In this document: piece by piece, positions 8,877 through 18,172 of the stretch
How the letters are laid out: the number at the start of each line of letters is the position of its first letter
Numbering within the stretch: position 1 is the first letter of the stretch
Assembly (NCBI RefSeq): GCF_900019265.1
Contig: NZ_CYGX02000031.1
Span: 38,677 to 102,676, forward strand
From: Paraburkholderia ribeironis
Lineage (GTDB): Bacteria > Pseudomonadota > Gammaproteobacteria > Burkholderiales > Burkholderiaceae
Length of the DNA: 64,000 bases
Direction: 5' to 3'
Position numbers and translations under genes: made by a program
The notes under the pieces: model-generated
What the model saw: only the letters and a program-made list of their open reading frames with translations
The model's database searches: none
Told to the model about the DNA's origin: nothing

Positions 8877-9575
8877 TCAATATTCCTGGTTCGCGTCGGC
8901 GTTCCAGTGATAGAGCGAGCGGGCCGAGGCAATGCGACGGAACTCCTTGGCCTCGAAGCCCGCGAACGCGGGCCCCGCATGGCGCAGTAGCTGTGCCACC
9001 GCTTCGATGTCGGCGGGGGTCATGGGCTCCTCACGCGCGTCCGCGCCCAGCGACTTGATAGCGCCGCGCACGTACAGCACCGCTTCGTAAAGCGAATCGC
9101 CTAGCGCGTCGCCCGCGTCGCCGCAGATCACGAGGCGCCCCGCCTGCGCCATGAACGCCGAGAAGCTGCCTACCGACCCCTTCACGACGATATCGGCGCC
9201 CTTGAGCGAGATGCCGCAGCGCAGGCCCGCGTCGCCCTCGATCACGAGCAGGCCACCTTGCGCCGACGCGCCCGCCGCGTTCGATGCGAAGCCCTTCACG
9301 TGCACGCGCCCGCTCATCATGTTTTCCGCGACGCCAGTGCTCGCGCTGCCCGCGATGGTCACCTTCGCCTCCTTGTTCATGCCGGCCGCGTAGTAGCCGG
9401 CATGACCGTCGATCTCGACCTCGATCGGCAGATCGAGTCCGACCGCGATGTTGTGCGCGCCATCCGGGTTCGCGATGTGCACCGCCTTGACACCCTTGCC
9501 GGCCGCATCCTTGTGCAGGAACCGGTTGACTTCGGTCACCGACGTGCTTGCCAGGTCAAAGTTCACACTTTCCAT
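8877..9575 (-). CDS. glxC: GltB C-terminal-domain protein (GlxC / MgsB-like)
   Basis: 232 residues, a right-handed beta-helix like the C-terminal GXGXG domain of glutamate synthase. Repeating turns such as GHAGYYAAGMN, GSASTGVAENMMSG, GFASNAAGASAQGG and GDAGLRCGIS build the solenoid. In glutamate synthase this domain is structural and couples the amidotransferase and FMN sites; here it is a separate subunit. It starts 13 bp inside the glxB end and precedes glxD by 16 bp, so the three genes are translationally linked. Confidence 0.88.
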   Translation of the reverse strand: MESVNFDLASTSVTEVNRFLHKDAAGKGVKAVHIANPDGAHNIAVGLDLPIEVEIDGHAGYYAAGMNKEAKVTIAGSASTGVAENMMSGRVHVKGFASNAAGASAQGGLLVIEGDAGLRCGISLKGADIVVKGSVGSFSAFMAQAGRLVICGDAGDALGDSLYEAVLYVRGAIKSLGADAREEPMTPADIEAVAQLLRHAGPAFAGFEAKEFRRIASARSLYHWNADANQEY

Positions 9576-10471
9576 ACGTACATCTCCTCGGGAGCCGGTT
9601 CGAACACGCTTGCATGCTTGATGTCGGGCAGATGCGCGAGCGAGCGAAACTCGGACGCGATCGCCACGTAATCATCGGTCTCGGCCACGACGGCCGGCTT
9701 GCACGCGAACGGATCGCGAATCAGCGCGAGCTTGTCGGGCGTGCCCATGAGGAACGTATAGAAGCCGTCGAGCTGCTCGAAGCCCTTTTGCAGCGCCACT
9801 TCGAGGTCGTCCCCCTCGCGCAGCCGGTATTCGAGGAAGCGGCAGGCCGCCTCCGTGTCGTTGTCGGTATCGAAGTGGATGCCGTGCGGCTCGAGCATGC
9901 GGCGTACGCCAAAGGGATTCGAGAGCGAGCCGTTGTGCACGAGGCAAAAGTCTTCGCCCGCGGTGAACGGGTGAGCGCGGTCGGGCGTCACCGCCGACTC
10001 GGTCGCCATGCGCGTGTGGCCGACGAGATGCGTGCCCGAGAGGTTCTGGAACGCATAGCGGTCGGACACTTCCTTTGGCGTGCCGATATCCTTGTACAGG
10101 TCAATCGCGCGTCCCACGGAAAGAATGTGCAAGTGCGGATGCTGCTCGGCGATCCAGTGCTTCGCCGTCTCCGGCGCGATAGTCACGCTCAGCACCGCGT
10201 GATTGCCCTTCGCATGAACCGAGGCGCCGGCGCCCAGATGCGTGTTCATCTCGTGCGCGAGCCCCTGCCAGTTGAAGTCTTCGCCCTCTTTTGTGAGGCC
10301 GCAATACAGGCTGATCTTGCGGACATCCCCGCCCACCGGCTCCGTGAACACGGCGAGTCCCGCCGAATCGGGGCCGCGCTCCGTCATGCCGAGCAACATG
10401 GGCACCATCAGCTCGCCCAGCTGCTCACGCAGCGATGGCTGTTTGATAAGCAATCCTACAATTCCACACAT
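9563..10471 (-). CDS. glxB: Class II glutamine amidotransferase (GlxB / MgsA-like)
   Basis: 302 residues. The protein begins MCGIVGLL, so after Met removal Cys2 is the N-terminal nucleophile of class II (Ntn) amidotransferases; this fixes the start at 10471, with AGGAGA upstream. Also present: the TERGPDSAGLAVF segment, GHTRMATES, a HNGSLSNPFGVRR loop and a DNDTEAACRFLEYRL segment. It would release ammonia, or methylamine in the N-methylglutamate pathway, from a gamma-glutamyl amide and pass it to GlxCD. A GATase separated from the synthase domains is the arrangement typical of glx/mgs clusters. Confidence 0.88.
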   Translation of the reverse strand: MCGIVGLLIKQPSLREQLGELMVPMLLGMTERGPDSAGLAVFTEPVGGDVRKISLYCGLTKEGEDFNWQGLAHEMNTHLGAGASVHAKGNHAVLSVTIAPETAKHWIAEQHPHLHILSVGRAIDLYKDIGTPKEVSDRYAFQNLSGTHLVGHTRMATESAVTPDRAHPFTAGEDFCLVHNGSLSNPFGVRRMLEPHGIHFDTDNDTEAACRFLEYRLREGDDLEVALQKGFEQLDGFYTFLMGTPDKLALIRDPFACKPAVVAETDDYVAIASEFRSLAHLPDIKHASVFEPAPEEMYVWKV

Positions 10472-10568
10472 GAGTTCTCTCCTGCATATATTTCCTGCGT
10501 TCCATGGACGGCTGGCGTACCGGCGCCCGCATGATGCCGCGCCGCCGCGCCACCGCACGTAAGCCAGC

Positions 10569-11897
10569 TCAGAAAAACTCGAGGTAAGTCTTCTGCTCCC
10601 AGTCGGACACATGGCGCATGTACTCGATCCATTCCATGTGCTTCAGGCGCACGAACTCACTGCCCGCCGGGCCGAGCGCTTCCATCATGAGTTCGTCGCG
10701 CTCCAGCTCGTGCAGCGCATCCTGGAGGTTTTGCGGCAAGATACTGATCTTGTGTTGCTGCAGCTCCTGCGGTGACATCTCGTAGAGGTTCAGGTTGCAT
10801 GGCTCGCCGGGTTCGAGCTTGTTGTTTACGCCGTCGAGCCCGGCGGCGATCACGGCGGCAGTCGCCAGGTACGCGTTGCATGCGGCATCGGGCAGTCGCA
10901 GCTCGATGCGGCCGCCCGGAATACGGACCATCGACGAGCGGTTGTTGTCGCCGTAGCTCACATAGGCCGGCGCCCACGTCGCGCCGGTCAGCGAGCGGCC
11001 CACCACGAGGCGCTTGTACGAATTGACCGTGGGCGCGCAGATTGCCGCGAGCGCCGCCGCATGCTTGAGCAGGCCCGCCGTCCAGTGATACGCGAGCTTC
11101 GAGAGGCCGAGGCCGCGCTCGTCGTGATTGTCGGCGAAGAGGTTGCGCTCCCCGTCCGAGATTGACATGTGCATATGCATGCCATTGCCCGGCCGGTTCG
11201 AGAACGGCTTGGGCATGAACGAGCAGATGAGGCCGAGATCGTTCGCGATCTCCGAAGCCGCCATCTTGAAGAACACGTATGAGTCTGCGGATTTCAGGCA
11301 GTCCGAATAGGTATAGTTGATTTCGAACTGGCCGTTGGCGTCCTCGTGATCGATCTGATAGACGTCGATGCCAGCCTTGATCAGCGACTCGGTGAGGCGT
11401 TCGAGGAATTCGCGCGAGCGCGAGAGCCCCTTGTAGTCGTAGCAGGGCTTGAGCAGCGCGTCCGACTCGTCGCACGGCACGATGCGGCCGTCTTCGGCGT
11501 GCCGCAGCAGCGAGAACTCGGGCTCGAGGCCGGTGTTCAGGATCCAGCCGTGTTCCTGCAGGCGGGCGATCTGCTTCTTCAGTGTCACGCGGCTCTCGAA
11601 CTGCCACGGCTGTTTTTTGACGTAACCATCGCAGGCGATGCGGGCGTAGCCCGGCTGCCACGGCACGAGCGTGAGCGTGTCGAGATCGCCCACCGCCATG
11701 AAGTCCGGGCCCTGCGGATCGATGCCGAGGCCCCACACCGCGAAGCCGGCAAAACCCGCGCCTTCTGTCAGGATGAGATCGAGATGCGCGGCGGGCACGG
11801 ACTTCGTCTTCGCGACGCCGTGAATGTCGACGAATTGCGCGAGTATGTACCTCACATCGTTATCTGCGAGGAATTGCTTGGCTTCTGCAGGTGTCAT
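10569..11897 (-). CDS. glnT: Type III glutamine synthetase family (GlnT; candidate gamma-glutamylmethylamide synthetase GmaS)
   Basis: About 442 residues with the glutamine synthetase fold: a [11 protein letters not shown] metal-ligand strand, FEINY, the [10 protein letters not shown] histidine segment, a [12 protein letters not shown] nucleotide loop and [16 protein letters not shown]. Type III members of this size include GlnT and gamma-glutamylmethylamide synthetase, which ligates methylamine to glutamate using ATP. The ATG at 11897 (MTPAEAKQF) has GAGG 9 bases upstream; an earlier TTG does not. It lies between soxG and glxB in the same operon, exactly where gmaS lies in N-methylglutamate clusters. 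The true amine substrate cannot be read from sequence. Confidence 0.85.
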   Translation of the reverse strand: MTPAEAKQFLADNDVRYILAQFVDIHGVAKTKSVPAAHLDLILTEGAGFAGFAVWGLGIDPQGPDFMAVGDLDTLTLVPWQPGYARIACDGYVKKQPWQFESRVTLKKQIARLQEHGWILNTGLEPEFSLLRHAEDGRIVPCDESDALLKPCYDYKGLSRSREFLERLTESLIKAGIDVYQIDHEDANGQFEINYTYSDCLKSADSYVFFKMAASEIANDLGLICSFMPKPFSNRPGNGMHMHMSISDGERNLFADNHDERGLGLSKLAYHWTAGLLKHAAALAAICAPTVNSYKRLVVGRSLTGATWAPAYVSYGDNNRSSMVRIPGGRIELRLPDAACNAYLATAAVIAAGLDGVNNKLEPGEPCNLNLYEMSPQELQQHKISILPQNLQDALHELERDELMMEALGPAGSEFVRLKHMEWIEYMRHVSDWEQKTYLEFF

Positions 11898-11984
11898 GTC
11901 GATTGTCCTCAAGCGTCGTGAATGCGGTTTCGTGGAAGCGCCCAGCGCGTGCGCCGGACACCTCCGCCCAGTTGCCTGATGCGC

Positions 11985-12683
11985 CTAACTTGCCTGGTCT
12001 GCTTCGTCGATCGCGGCGAGACCGACCGGCCCGCCTCCCAGTTCGGCAACGATGCCGGCAAGGGTTTCCCACAAGTACACGCCGTACGTGCCGTCGGCCC
12101 ACAGACGGTAGTACGGCCGGCCCAACCGCTCGCCCGGCAGGACGGTGACGGCGACACCCGCCATCGAAGTCAGCATGACGGGTCGGGTTGCCAGCTCCAG
12201 CGCGCGGAAGTTCACATTGCAGGTCTGCAGCAGAAGCTCGTTGATCGCTTCGCCACACAGTACGAGCGCCAGATCCTGGCGCAGCACCGGATAGACCCGC
12301 AAAGCCGGCTCGCGATGGGCCAGCCTGGCCGAGGCGCGGCCGCTGATGCTGTCCTCGATCAGATACTCGGTGAGCCCGAGACGCGCGACGAGTCCGCCGC
12401 TCGCGAGCGGCGCCCACGTGTTGGGCTGCGACGGCACGGGCAGGCCCTGCTCGGCGAGCCAGGCGGCAACCCCCTGGCCCTTGAACCCCACGCGGTACAG
12501 GTGCGAGACGTCGGCAATGCCGGCGCTGCGCGCGTGTGCCTCGTCGTTCGCGCCGAAGCGCTCGGCGATCTGCATGTTTTCGACCACGCTCCAGCTGGGT
12601 TCGGCGGCATGCGTCACATGGCGCGCGGGGCTCGCGCGCAACGCCAGGCTGACGGCCCTGTCGACCACGTTCAATGCGCTCAT
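11985..12683 (-). CDS. soxG: Sarcosine oxidase gamma-subunit family (SoxG / MgdD-like)
   Basis: 232 residues with the weakly conserved GcvT/YgfZ-like fold of the gamma subunit. Typical segments are a SHLYRVGFKGQGVAAWLAEQ helix, an LGLTEYLIED strand, NVNFRALELATRPVMLTSMAGV and a YYRLWADGTYGVYLWETL end. It is the smallest folate-domain-like subunit of the heterotetramer. The start ATG overlaps the soxA stop (ATGA). Membership of the four-subunit enzyme is clear from order; whether the enzyme oxidises sarcosine or N-methylglutamate is open. Confidence 0.82.
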   Translation of the reverse strand: MSALNVVDRAVSLALRASPARHVTHAAEPSWSVVENMQIAERFGANDEAHARSAGIADVSHLYRVGFKGQGVAAWLAEQGLPVPSQPNTWAPLASGGLVARLGLTEYLIEDSISGRASARLAHREPALRVYPVLRQDLALVLCGEAINELLLQTCNVNFRALELATRPVMLTSMAGVAVTVLPGERLGRPYYRLWADGTYGVYLWETLAGIVAELGGGPVGLAAIDEADQAS

Positions 12684-15643
12684 GCGGTCTCCTCCCTCGG
12701 TGCGGTGGCGTGCGCGCTCGCCGCGTCTTTCTGGCGCAGATTGTCGGGATCGTAAAATGGCGTGGGTACCACCGTGGCGCTGACCATGGTGCCGTCGCTC
12801 AGACGAAAGCGGATGCGCGTGCCAGGCTTGGCCATCGCAGGGCGCACGAACGCGAGGCCAATCGTCTTTTGCACCGATTCGCTCCACGAGACGCTCGTCA
12901 CGCGGCCGGCAATCTCGGTGCCCTCGATCGCGAGGTGGCATTCGCGCAAGGCGTCGTTCTTCACCCCGTCGTCCAGCGCGAAACCCACGAGGCGCTGCTG
13001 CTGTGTTTGCCGGTCGATTGCCTGCAGGCTGCGCTGGCCGACGAAGAACGGCTTGTCCATCTTGACCGCCCACTCCATGGCGGCGTCGCGCGGCGTCGTC
13101 AGACCGTCCGTATCCTGGCTCACGATCACGTGCCCCTTCTCGAGGCGCAACAGCCGCTGAGCCTCCACGCCGAATGGCCGGATGCCAAATTCCTTGCCTG
13201 CTTCGTCGAGCGCATTCCACAAAGCCGCGCCGTACTCGGCGGGAATGTGAATCTCGTAGCCCCACTCCCCGACGAAACCCACGCGCATCAGCCGGGCCGG
13301 CACAGCGTTCGCGCCAAGCGCGATGTCCGCTACCCGAATGCCGAGATACGGAAATGCTTCGGAGGACAGATCAATATCGACCAGCTTCGCGAGCACGGCG
13401 CGCGAGTGTGGGCCGGCGAGGTTGATGGCGGCATAGGCGCCCGTCACATTGACGATCCCGCAGTCGAGACCCCAGATCGTATTCAGCCGTGACAGCTCAC
13501 GGTAGATGGTTGCCGCGCCCGAGGTCGTGGTCGTGAAGTAGAAGTGATCGTCGGCGAGGCGCGCGATTACGCCATCGTCGATCACCACGCCGGTTTCGTC
13601 GCACATGAGCGCATAGCGCGTCATGCCGGACTTCAAGCCCGCGTACTTCGATACGTAGATGCGCTCGAGAAACTGCGCCGCCTGCGGCCCTCGCGCTTCG
13701 AGCTTGCCGAGCGTCCCCACGTCGATCATGCCCACTCCTGTGCGCACCGCCCGCACCTCTTCCTGGATGCAGCGCTCACGGTCCTTGCCAGCCACCGCGT
13801 AATACTCGGGCCGCTGCCACACCCCCGCCGGCATCCACTTCGCGCCGCGCTGCACGTGCTGCGTGTGCATCGGCGTGCGGCGCTCGGGATTGAAGCCGCG
13901 GCCGGCGAGCAGCGCCATCGGCACCGGATGGAAGAACGGACGCGCCGTAGTCGTCCCCACTTCCTGCGGCACCTTGCCGGTCAGGCGCGCGAGGATGCGC
14001 AGGCCGTTCATGTTCGAGTGCTTGCCCTGGCTCGGGCCCATGCCGTTGGTCGAGAAGCGCTTGAGCAACTCGATGTTGTCGAAACCTTCCTGCACCGCGT
14101 TTTCGAAATCTTTCAGCTGCAAGTCTTCGTCGAAGTCGACGAAGTTCTTGCCTGCCGGATGCGGCACGATAGGCCATGGGTGCGACGGCGACTCGAGCTC
14201 GGCGGCAATCGAAAAGAACGACTTGACATTGGACGCCGCCGCAATGCCCGCATGCGCCGCCGCCGCGGCGCCGGCGCGGCGCCCATCCTGGAGCTTGCTC
14301 TCGAACGTATACACGCCGTTGACGCGGCCGCACGCGAACACGCCCTCGGGGAGCCGGTCCGGTACGAACTGCTCGACGCTCCTGTCGTAGCGCATCGCCG
14401 TGCCTGCCTGGTAGAGCAGATTGGCGGCCGGCGCCCAGCCTACGCTCATCAGCAGCGTGTCGCATTCGATCTGCCGGGTGTAATCATGCGAGGCGCTCAC
14501 GCCCGCGGGCGGCGTCGGGCCCACGCGCACCGCCGCGAGCCGGGTGCCGTCCGTATCGGGCACCGCCTCGATCACGCAGCTCGAGCCGAGAACCTCCACG
14601 CCGCACGCTTCCAGCTCGCGGGCGAGTTCGCCGAAGCGATGCGTCGCGCGCAGGTCGATCAGCGCCTTCACCTTGATGCCGCGCTCCAGCATGTCGAGCG
14701 CCGTGCGATAGCCGTCGGCGTTCGCGGCCAGCACCACCACGCGCTGGCCCGGCGCCACGCCGTAGCGCCACGCGAGCCGCTGTGCCGCCGAAGCGAGCAT
14801 CACGCCCGGCAAGTCGTTGTTGCGGAACACGGCGGGCTGCTCGAAGGCGCCGCTGGCGACCACCACCGCTTTCGCACGCATCTTCGTGATGCGCCCGGTC
14901 TCGACGAGCGGCACCCAGTGGTCCGCGTAGTAAGCCGCGGCAAGCGTGCGGTTGAGCATGCGCACGCGTGGATGCGTACGCACCTGAGCTTCGAGCTCGC
15001 GAACCGCTTCGAGACGGTCCAGCTTGCCGCCCGCCTGATAGGTGCCGCTGCCGCCCGAGCGGGCGTTCTCGTCGACGATCACCACGTCCGCACCCTGCTG
15101 CGCCGCCTCCAGCGCCGCCGCAAGGCCCGACGGTCCCGCGCCGATCACCAGCACGTCGCAGAACCCATAGCGCTTGGGCGTACGCACGTGCGGCGCGCTG
15201 AGATCGACCTCGCCGAGCCCCGCCATCTTGCGGAACATGCGTTCCCAGTGCGGAAACCAGCGCTTGCTGTAGAACGCCTTGTAATAAAAGCCGACCGGCA
15301 GAAACGGCGCGAGCTTGCCCATCCAGCGGCCCCGGTCGGCAGCCACGCCGCCCGACGTATTGACCGCATGCCAATTCGCGCCCGCAATCAGCTCGGTCAC
15401 GTCGGCGCGGACGTTCAGGCGCGTGCCTTCCTGAAACATCGCGTTCACGTCGTGGTTCGCGAGCGAGAGCACGCCGCGCGGCCGGTGATACTTGAAGCTG
15501 CGCCCGAGCACCGAGACCTGCGAGGCCCACAGGGCGCTCGTGATCGTGTCGCCGGCAAAGCCCTCGTAACGCTGCCCCTCGAAGCCGAATACGATCTGCT
15601 TGCTGCGATCGATCCATTCGCCTGCATGCGGTGCCAGACGCAT
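12680..15643 (-). CDS. soxA: Sarcosine oxidase alpha-subunit family (SoxA / MgdC-like)
   Basis: 987 residues, the expected alpha length. Domains in order: an N-terminal 2Fe-2S-ferredoxin-like fold (residues ~15-90), a dinucleotide-binding oxidoreductase domain with GAGPSGLAAALEAA (~168) and a second CGRVNGVYTFESKLQDGRRAG segment, and a C-terminal GcvT-like aminomethyltransferase domain (from ~600) that binds tetrahydrofolate and captures the methyl carbon as methylene-THF. Its start follows the soxD stop directly (TAAATG). This is the largest subunit of a sarcosine oxidase or N-methylglutamate dehydrogenase. Confidence 0.9.
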   Translation of the reverse strand: MRLAPHAGEWIDRSKQIVFGFEGQRYEGFAGDTITSALWASQVSVLGRSFKYHRPRGVLSLANHDVNAMFQEGTRLNVRADVTELIAGANWHAVNTSGGVAADRGRWMGKLAPFLPVGFYYKAFYSKRWFPHWERMFRKMAGLGEVDLSAPHVRTPKRYGFCDVLVIGAGPSGLAAALEAAQQGADVVIVDENARSGGSGTYQAGGKLDRLEAVRELEAQVRTHPRVRMLNRTLAAAYYADHWVPLVETGRITKMRAKAVVVASGAFEQPAVFRNNDLPGVMLASAAQRLAWRYGVAPGQRVVVLAANADGYRTALDMLERGIKVKALIDLRATHRFGELARELEACGVEVLGSSCVIEAVPDTDGTRLAAVRVGPTPPAGVSASHDYTRQIECDTLLMSVGWAPAANLLYQAGTAMRYDRSVEQFVPDRLPEGVFACGRVNGVYTFESKLQDGRRAGAAAAAHAGIAAASNVKSFFSIAAELESPSHPWPIVPHPAGKNFVDFDEDLQLKDFENAVQEGFDNIELLKRFSTNGMGPSQGKHSNMNGLRILARLTGKVPQEVGTTTARPFFHPVPMALLAGRGFNPERRTPMHTQHVQRGAKWMPAGVWQRPEYYAVAGKDRERCIQEEVRAVRTGVGMIDVGTLGKLEARGPQAAQFLERIYVSKYAGLKSGMTRYALMCDETGVVIDDGVIARLADDHFYFTTTTSGAATIYRELSRLNTIWGLDCGIVNVTGAYAAINLAGPHSRAVLAKLVDIDLSSEAFPYLGIRVADIALGANAVPARLMRVGFVGEWGYEIHIPAEYGAALWNALDEAGKEFGIRPFGVEAQRLLRLEKGHVIVSQDTDGLTTPRDAAMEWAVKMDKPFFVGQRSLQAIDRQTQQQRLVGFALDDGVKNDALRECHLAIEGTEIAGRVTSVSWSESVQKTIGLAFVRPAMAKPGTRIRFRLSDGTMVSATVVPTPFYDPDNLRQKDAASAHATAPREETA

Positions 15644-15901
15644 TTACGCCTCCTCGTGGTTCAGATACGTGCGGATCACACGATCCTTCGCAGTGTCACG
15701 CTCGGCGATGAACCAGGTGTTGCTCGGCGTGTGGCACCACCATTCTTTTTTCACGCCAGCGGCGCCGTTGCGGCAAAACACGTAGTCGGCCCATACGTCG
15801 TCGGTCGATGTCGCCGGGTCCGGCATCTCGCGCAGTTCGCCCCAGTAGACGAATTCGGAAACGGGGCGCGCGCCGTTCACGGGACAGGTCATGATCTTCA
15901 T
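15644..15901 (-). CDS. soxD: Sarcosine oxidase delta-subunit family lacking two zinc ligands (SoxD / MgdB-like)
   Basis: 85 residues. In heterotetrameric sarcosine oxidases the delta subunit binds zinc through Cys6, Cys9, His59 and Cys63. Here Cys6 and the equivalent of His59 (His57) remain, but Cys9 is Asn9 (CPVNG) and Cys63 is Asn61 (HTPSNTWF). The rest follows the family (DDVWADYVF, KKEWW, FIAERDT). From memory of the family, this variant is what N-methylglutamate dehydrogenase clusters carry, so it is evidence against a plain sarcosine oxidase. It is coupled to soxA without a gap and starts 15 bp after the soxB stop. Confidence 0.85.
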   Translation of the reverse strand: MKIMTCPVNGARPVSEFVYWGELREMPDPATSTDDVWADYVFCRNGAAGVKKEWWCHTPSNTWFIAERDTAKDRVIRTYLNHEEA

Positions 15902-15916
15902 CGTCGTGTGCTCCGC

Positions 15917-17158
15917 TCAGTGGCCGACCGACGCCGCGCCCTTCTCGCCAGTGAGCGCGTAGTGGCGGAAGCGGTCGAGCGTGAAGCCCTTGATCAGGTC
16001 ATGGTTCGTGTCGTTCGCGACGGTGTACGACATCGTCTTGCCGCACACCGGCGTGGCCTTGAAGCCCCACGTGCCCCAGCCGGAGTCCAGATAAAAGCCT
16101 TCCACCGGCGTCTTGCCCATGATGGGCGCGAAGTCCGGCGTCATGTCGGCCATCCCGGCCCACTGACGCATGACTTTCGCATTCGAGAGAAACGGGAACA
16201 TCTCGAGCATGTGCGCGCTAAGGCCTTCCACGAAATCGAGCGTCGAGCGCGTGGCATGCAGCTCGTAGGGATCGAGCGAGGCGCCCATCACCAGCTCGCC
16301 GCGCGCCGACTGACTGATGTACACGTGCAGGCTCCCCGACACCAGAATCGGATCGAGCCAAGGCTTGAGCGGCTCGCTCACCATCGCCTGGAGCGGATGG
16401 ATGAAGATGGGCGTGCGCAGCCCGACCATGTCGGTAATGCGCGGCGTGGAGCCCGCCACCGCGCACAGTACCTTGTTGGTCGAGATATAGCCGCGCGAGG
16501 TCTTCACGCCCTTCACCTTGCCGCCCACCACGTCTATGCCGAGCACTTCGGTTTGCTGATGAATCTCGACGCCGCGCTGGTCCGCGCCGCGCTCATAGCC
16601 CCATGCCACGGCATCGTGGCGCGCGATCGAGCCCGGTGCGTGATAGAGCGCACCCAGAATGGGCGCTACGCCACCGCACGAGAGGTCGATCATCGGCGCG
16701 GCCTGCTTGACCGCTTTCGGGCCGACCACTTCCGAATCCACACCGAAGTGCTTGTTCACCTCCGCGCGCCAGCGCATCGTGCGCATCGCCGAATCGGTAT
16801 GCGCCAGCGTGTAGTGGCCGCGCGTGGAGTAGAACAGATTCAGGTCGAAGTCCTGCGAGAGGTCCTCCCACAGCTTGACCGACGCATCGTAGAACTGCAC
16901 GCCCTCGGGGGTCAGGTAGTTGGAGCGGATGATCGTGGTGTTGCGGCCAGTATTGCCGCCGCCGATATAGCCCTTCTCCAGCACCGCCACGTTCCTGATA
17001 CCGTGCTCGCGGGCGAGATAGTAAGCGCTCGCGAGCCCGTGGCCACCCGCGCCGATGATCACGACGTCATAAGAACTGCGAAATTTGTCATGCCGGGTGA
17101 ACATCCTCGGCTCGGGGTGCTTCTTCGACATGGCAAAACGCACGAGACGCCACGGCAT
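15917..17158 (-). CDS. soxB: Sarcosine oxidase beta-subunit family (SoxB / MgdA-like)
   Basis: 413 residues, DAO-type FAD amine oxidase subunit that dehydrogenates the N-methyl amino acid. The FAD-binding GAGGHGLASAYYLA turn is near residue 36, followed by LEKGYIGGGNTGRNTTIIRSNYL. His181 in the IARHDAVAWG segment matches the histidine that carries covalent FMN in bacterial sarcosine oxidase. The C-terminal GWGTWGFKATPVCG loop is present. The ATG at 17158 has AAGGAG well placed upstream. The gene follows purU by 68 bp and opens the four-subunit block. Confidence 0.9.
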   Translation of the reverse strand: MPWRLVRFAMSKKHPEPRMFTRHDKFRSSYDVVIIGAGGHGLASAYYLAREHGIRNVAVLEKGYIGGGNTGRNTTIIRSNYLTPEGVQFYDASVKLWEDLSQDFDLNLFYSTRGHYTLAHTDSAMRTMRWRAEVNKHFGVDSEVVGPKAVKQAAPMIDLSCGGVAPILGALYHAPGSIARHDAVAWGYERGADQRGVEIHQQTEVLGIDVVGGKVKGVKTSRGYISTNKVLCAVAGSTPRITDMVGLRTPIFIHPLQAMVSEPLKPWLDPILVSGSLHVYISQSARGELVMGASLDPYELHATRSTLDFVEGLSAHMLEMFPFLSNAKVMRQWAGMADMTPDFAPIMGKTPVEGFYLDSGWGTWGFKATPVCGKTMSYTVANDTNHDLIKGFTLDRFRHYALTGEKGAASVGH

Positions 17159-17226
17159 GGCTCACTCCTTGTTGTCGCCGGCGCGCTCAGGCGCGCGGGC
17201 AAACCGGGTTGGACAGCAGGGCTGCT

Positions 17227-18087
17227 TCAGCGCAGGACGATCGTCTTGTTGCCGTGTATCAGCACGCGGTCTTCCAGGTGATAACGCAAGCCTCGGGCGA
17301 GGACAGCCTTCTCGATGTCGCGGCCGAGGCGCACGAGATCGTCGGGTCGGTCCGAATGACGCACGCGGATCACGTCCTGCTCGATGATCGGCCCTTCATC
17401 CAGGTCTTCCGTCACGTAGTGGCAGGTCGCGCCCGTGAGCTTGACGCCCCTCGTATACGCCTGGTGATACGGCTTCGCGCCGACGAAGCTCGGCAGGAAC
17501 GAGTGGTGGATATTGATGATGCGCCCGGGGTACGCCGCGCACAGCTTTGGCGAAAGCACTTGCATGTAGCGCGCGAGCACCATGGTGTCGGCGTGCGCGT
17601 CCTCGAAAAGGCGCTGCACTTCGTCATAGGCCTGCGCTTTGGTATCCGGCGTGACCGGCACGTAATGAAACGGAATGCCGTGCCATTCGACGAAGCTGCG
17701 CCACATTTCGTGGTTCGAAATCACGCACGGAATATCGATGTCGAGCTCGCCGGCCTTCCAGCGCGCGAGCAAGTCGTACAGGCAATGCTCGAGCTTCGAG
17801 ACGAGGATCACCACACGCTTTTTCTTTGAATGGTCGGTCACCTTCCAGTCCATCGAGAACTCGCGGCCGATGCGCGCGAAGCGCTCGCAAAAGACCTCGC
17901 AGCTGACCGACAGCGAGTCGGTCGCAATCTCGTGGCGCATGTAAAAGCGCTTCTCTATCTCGTCAGCGTGGTGAGTCGCCTCGATGATCCAACCGTGATG
18001 CTCGGCGATGAACGCACTGACTGCGGCGACAATGCCGACCCGGTCGGGACATGACAAGGTCAGTGTAAAACGGCGCGTTTCTGGCAT
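17227..18087 (-). CDS. purU: Formyltetrahydrofolate deformylase
   Basis: PurU, about 286 residues, hydrolyses 10-formyl-THF to formate and THF and so recycles the cofactor loaded by the oxidase alpha subunit. An N-terminal ACT domain (LTLSCPDRVGIVAAVSAFI) is followed by the formyltransferase-like domain with NIHHSFLPSFVGAKPYHQAY, the GATCHYV strand and the DEGPIIEQD catalytic Asp region. The ATG at 18087 has AGGTGG upstream; an earlier in-frame GTG does not. It is the first gene of the operon behind the promoter at 18128-18156. Confidence 0.92.
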   Translation of the reverse strand: MPETRRFTLTLSCPDRVGIVAAVSAFIAEHHGWIIEATHHADEIEKRFYMRHEIATDSLSVSCEVFCERFARIGREFSMDWKVTDHSKKKRVVILVSKLEHCLYDLLARWKAGELDIDIPCVISNHEMWRSFVEWHGIPFHYVPVTPDTKAQAYDEVQRLFEDAHADTMVLARYMQVLSPKLCAAYPGRIINIHHSFLPSFVGAKPYHQAYTRGVKLTGATCHYVTEDLDEGPIIEQDVIRVRHSDRPDDLVRLGRDIEKAVLARGLRYHLEDRVLIHGNKTIVLR

Positions 18088-18127
18088 GAGGACCACCTGA
18101 TGCTCGACTGGGAAGAACGTGAATCAG

Positions 18128-18156
18128 AAAGTAGCCAGCGGAATTTCGCTTGTCAA
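18128..18156 (-). promoter_or_regulatory. Sigma70-type promoter of the purU-soxBDAG-glnT-glxBCD-folD operon
   Basis: On the minus strand TTGACA (18151-18156) and TACTTT (18128-18133) are separated by exactly 17 bp, 41 bases upstream of the purU start. The -35 is perfect. Confidence 0.65.
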
Positions 18157-18172
18157 CAAGAATAAACTTTTT

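Noticed and set aside
13544..17281. A 1245-codon open frame on the plus strand opposite soxA, soxD and soxB
   Set aside because: Its product is Arg/His-rich with no domain and no ribosome site; it mirrors the GC-biased third positions of the real minus-strand genes.
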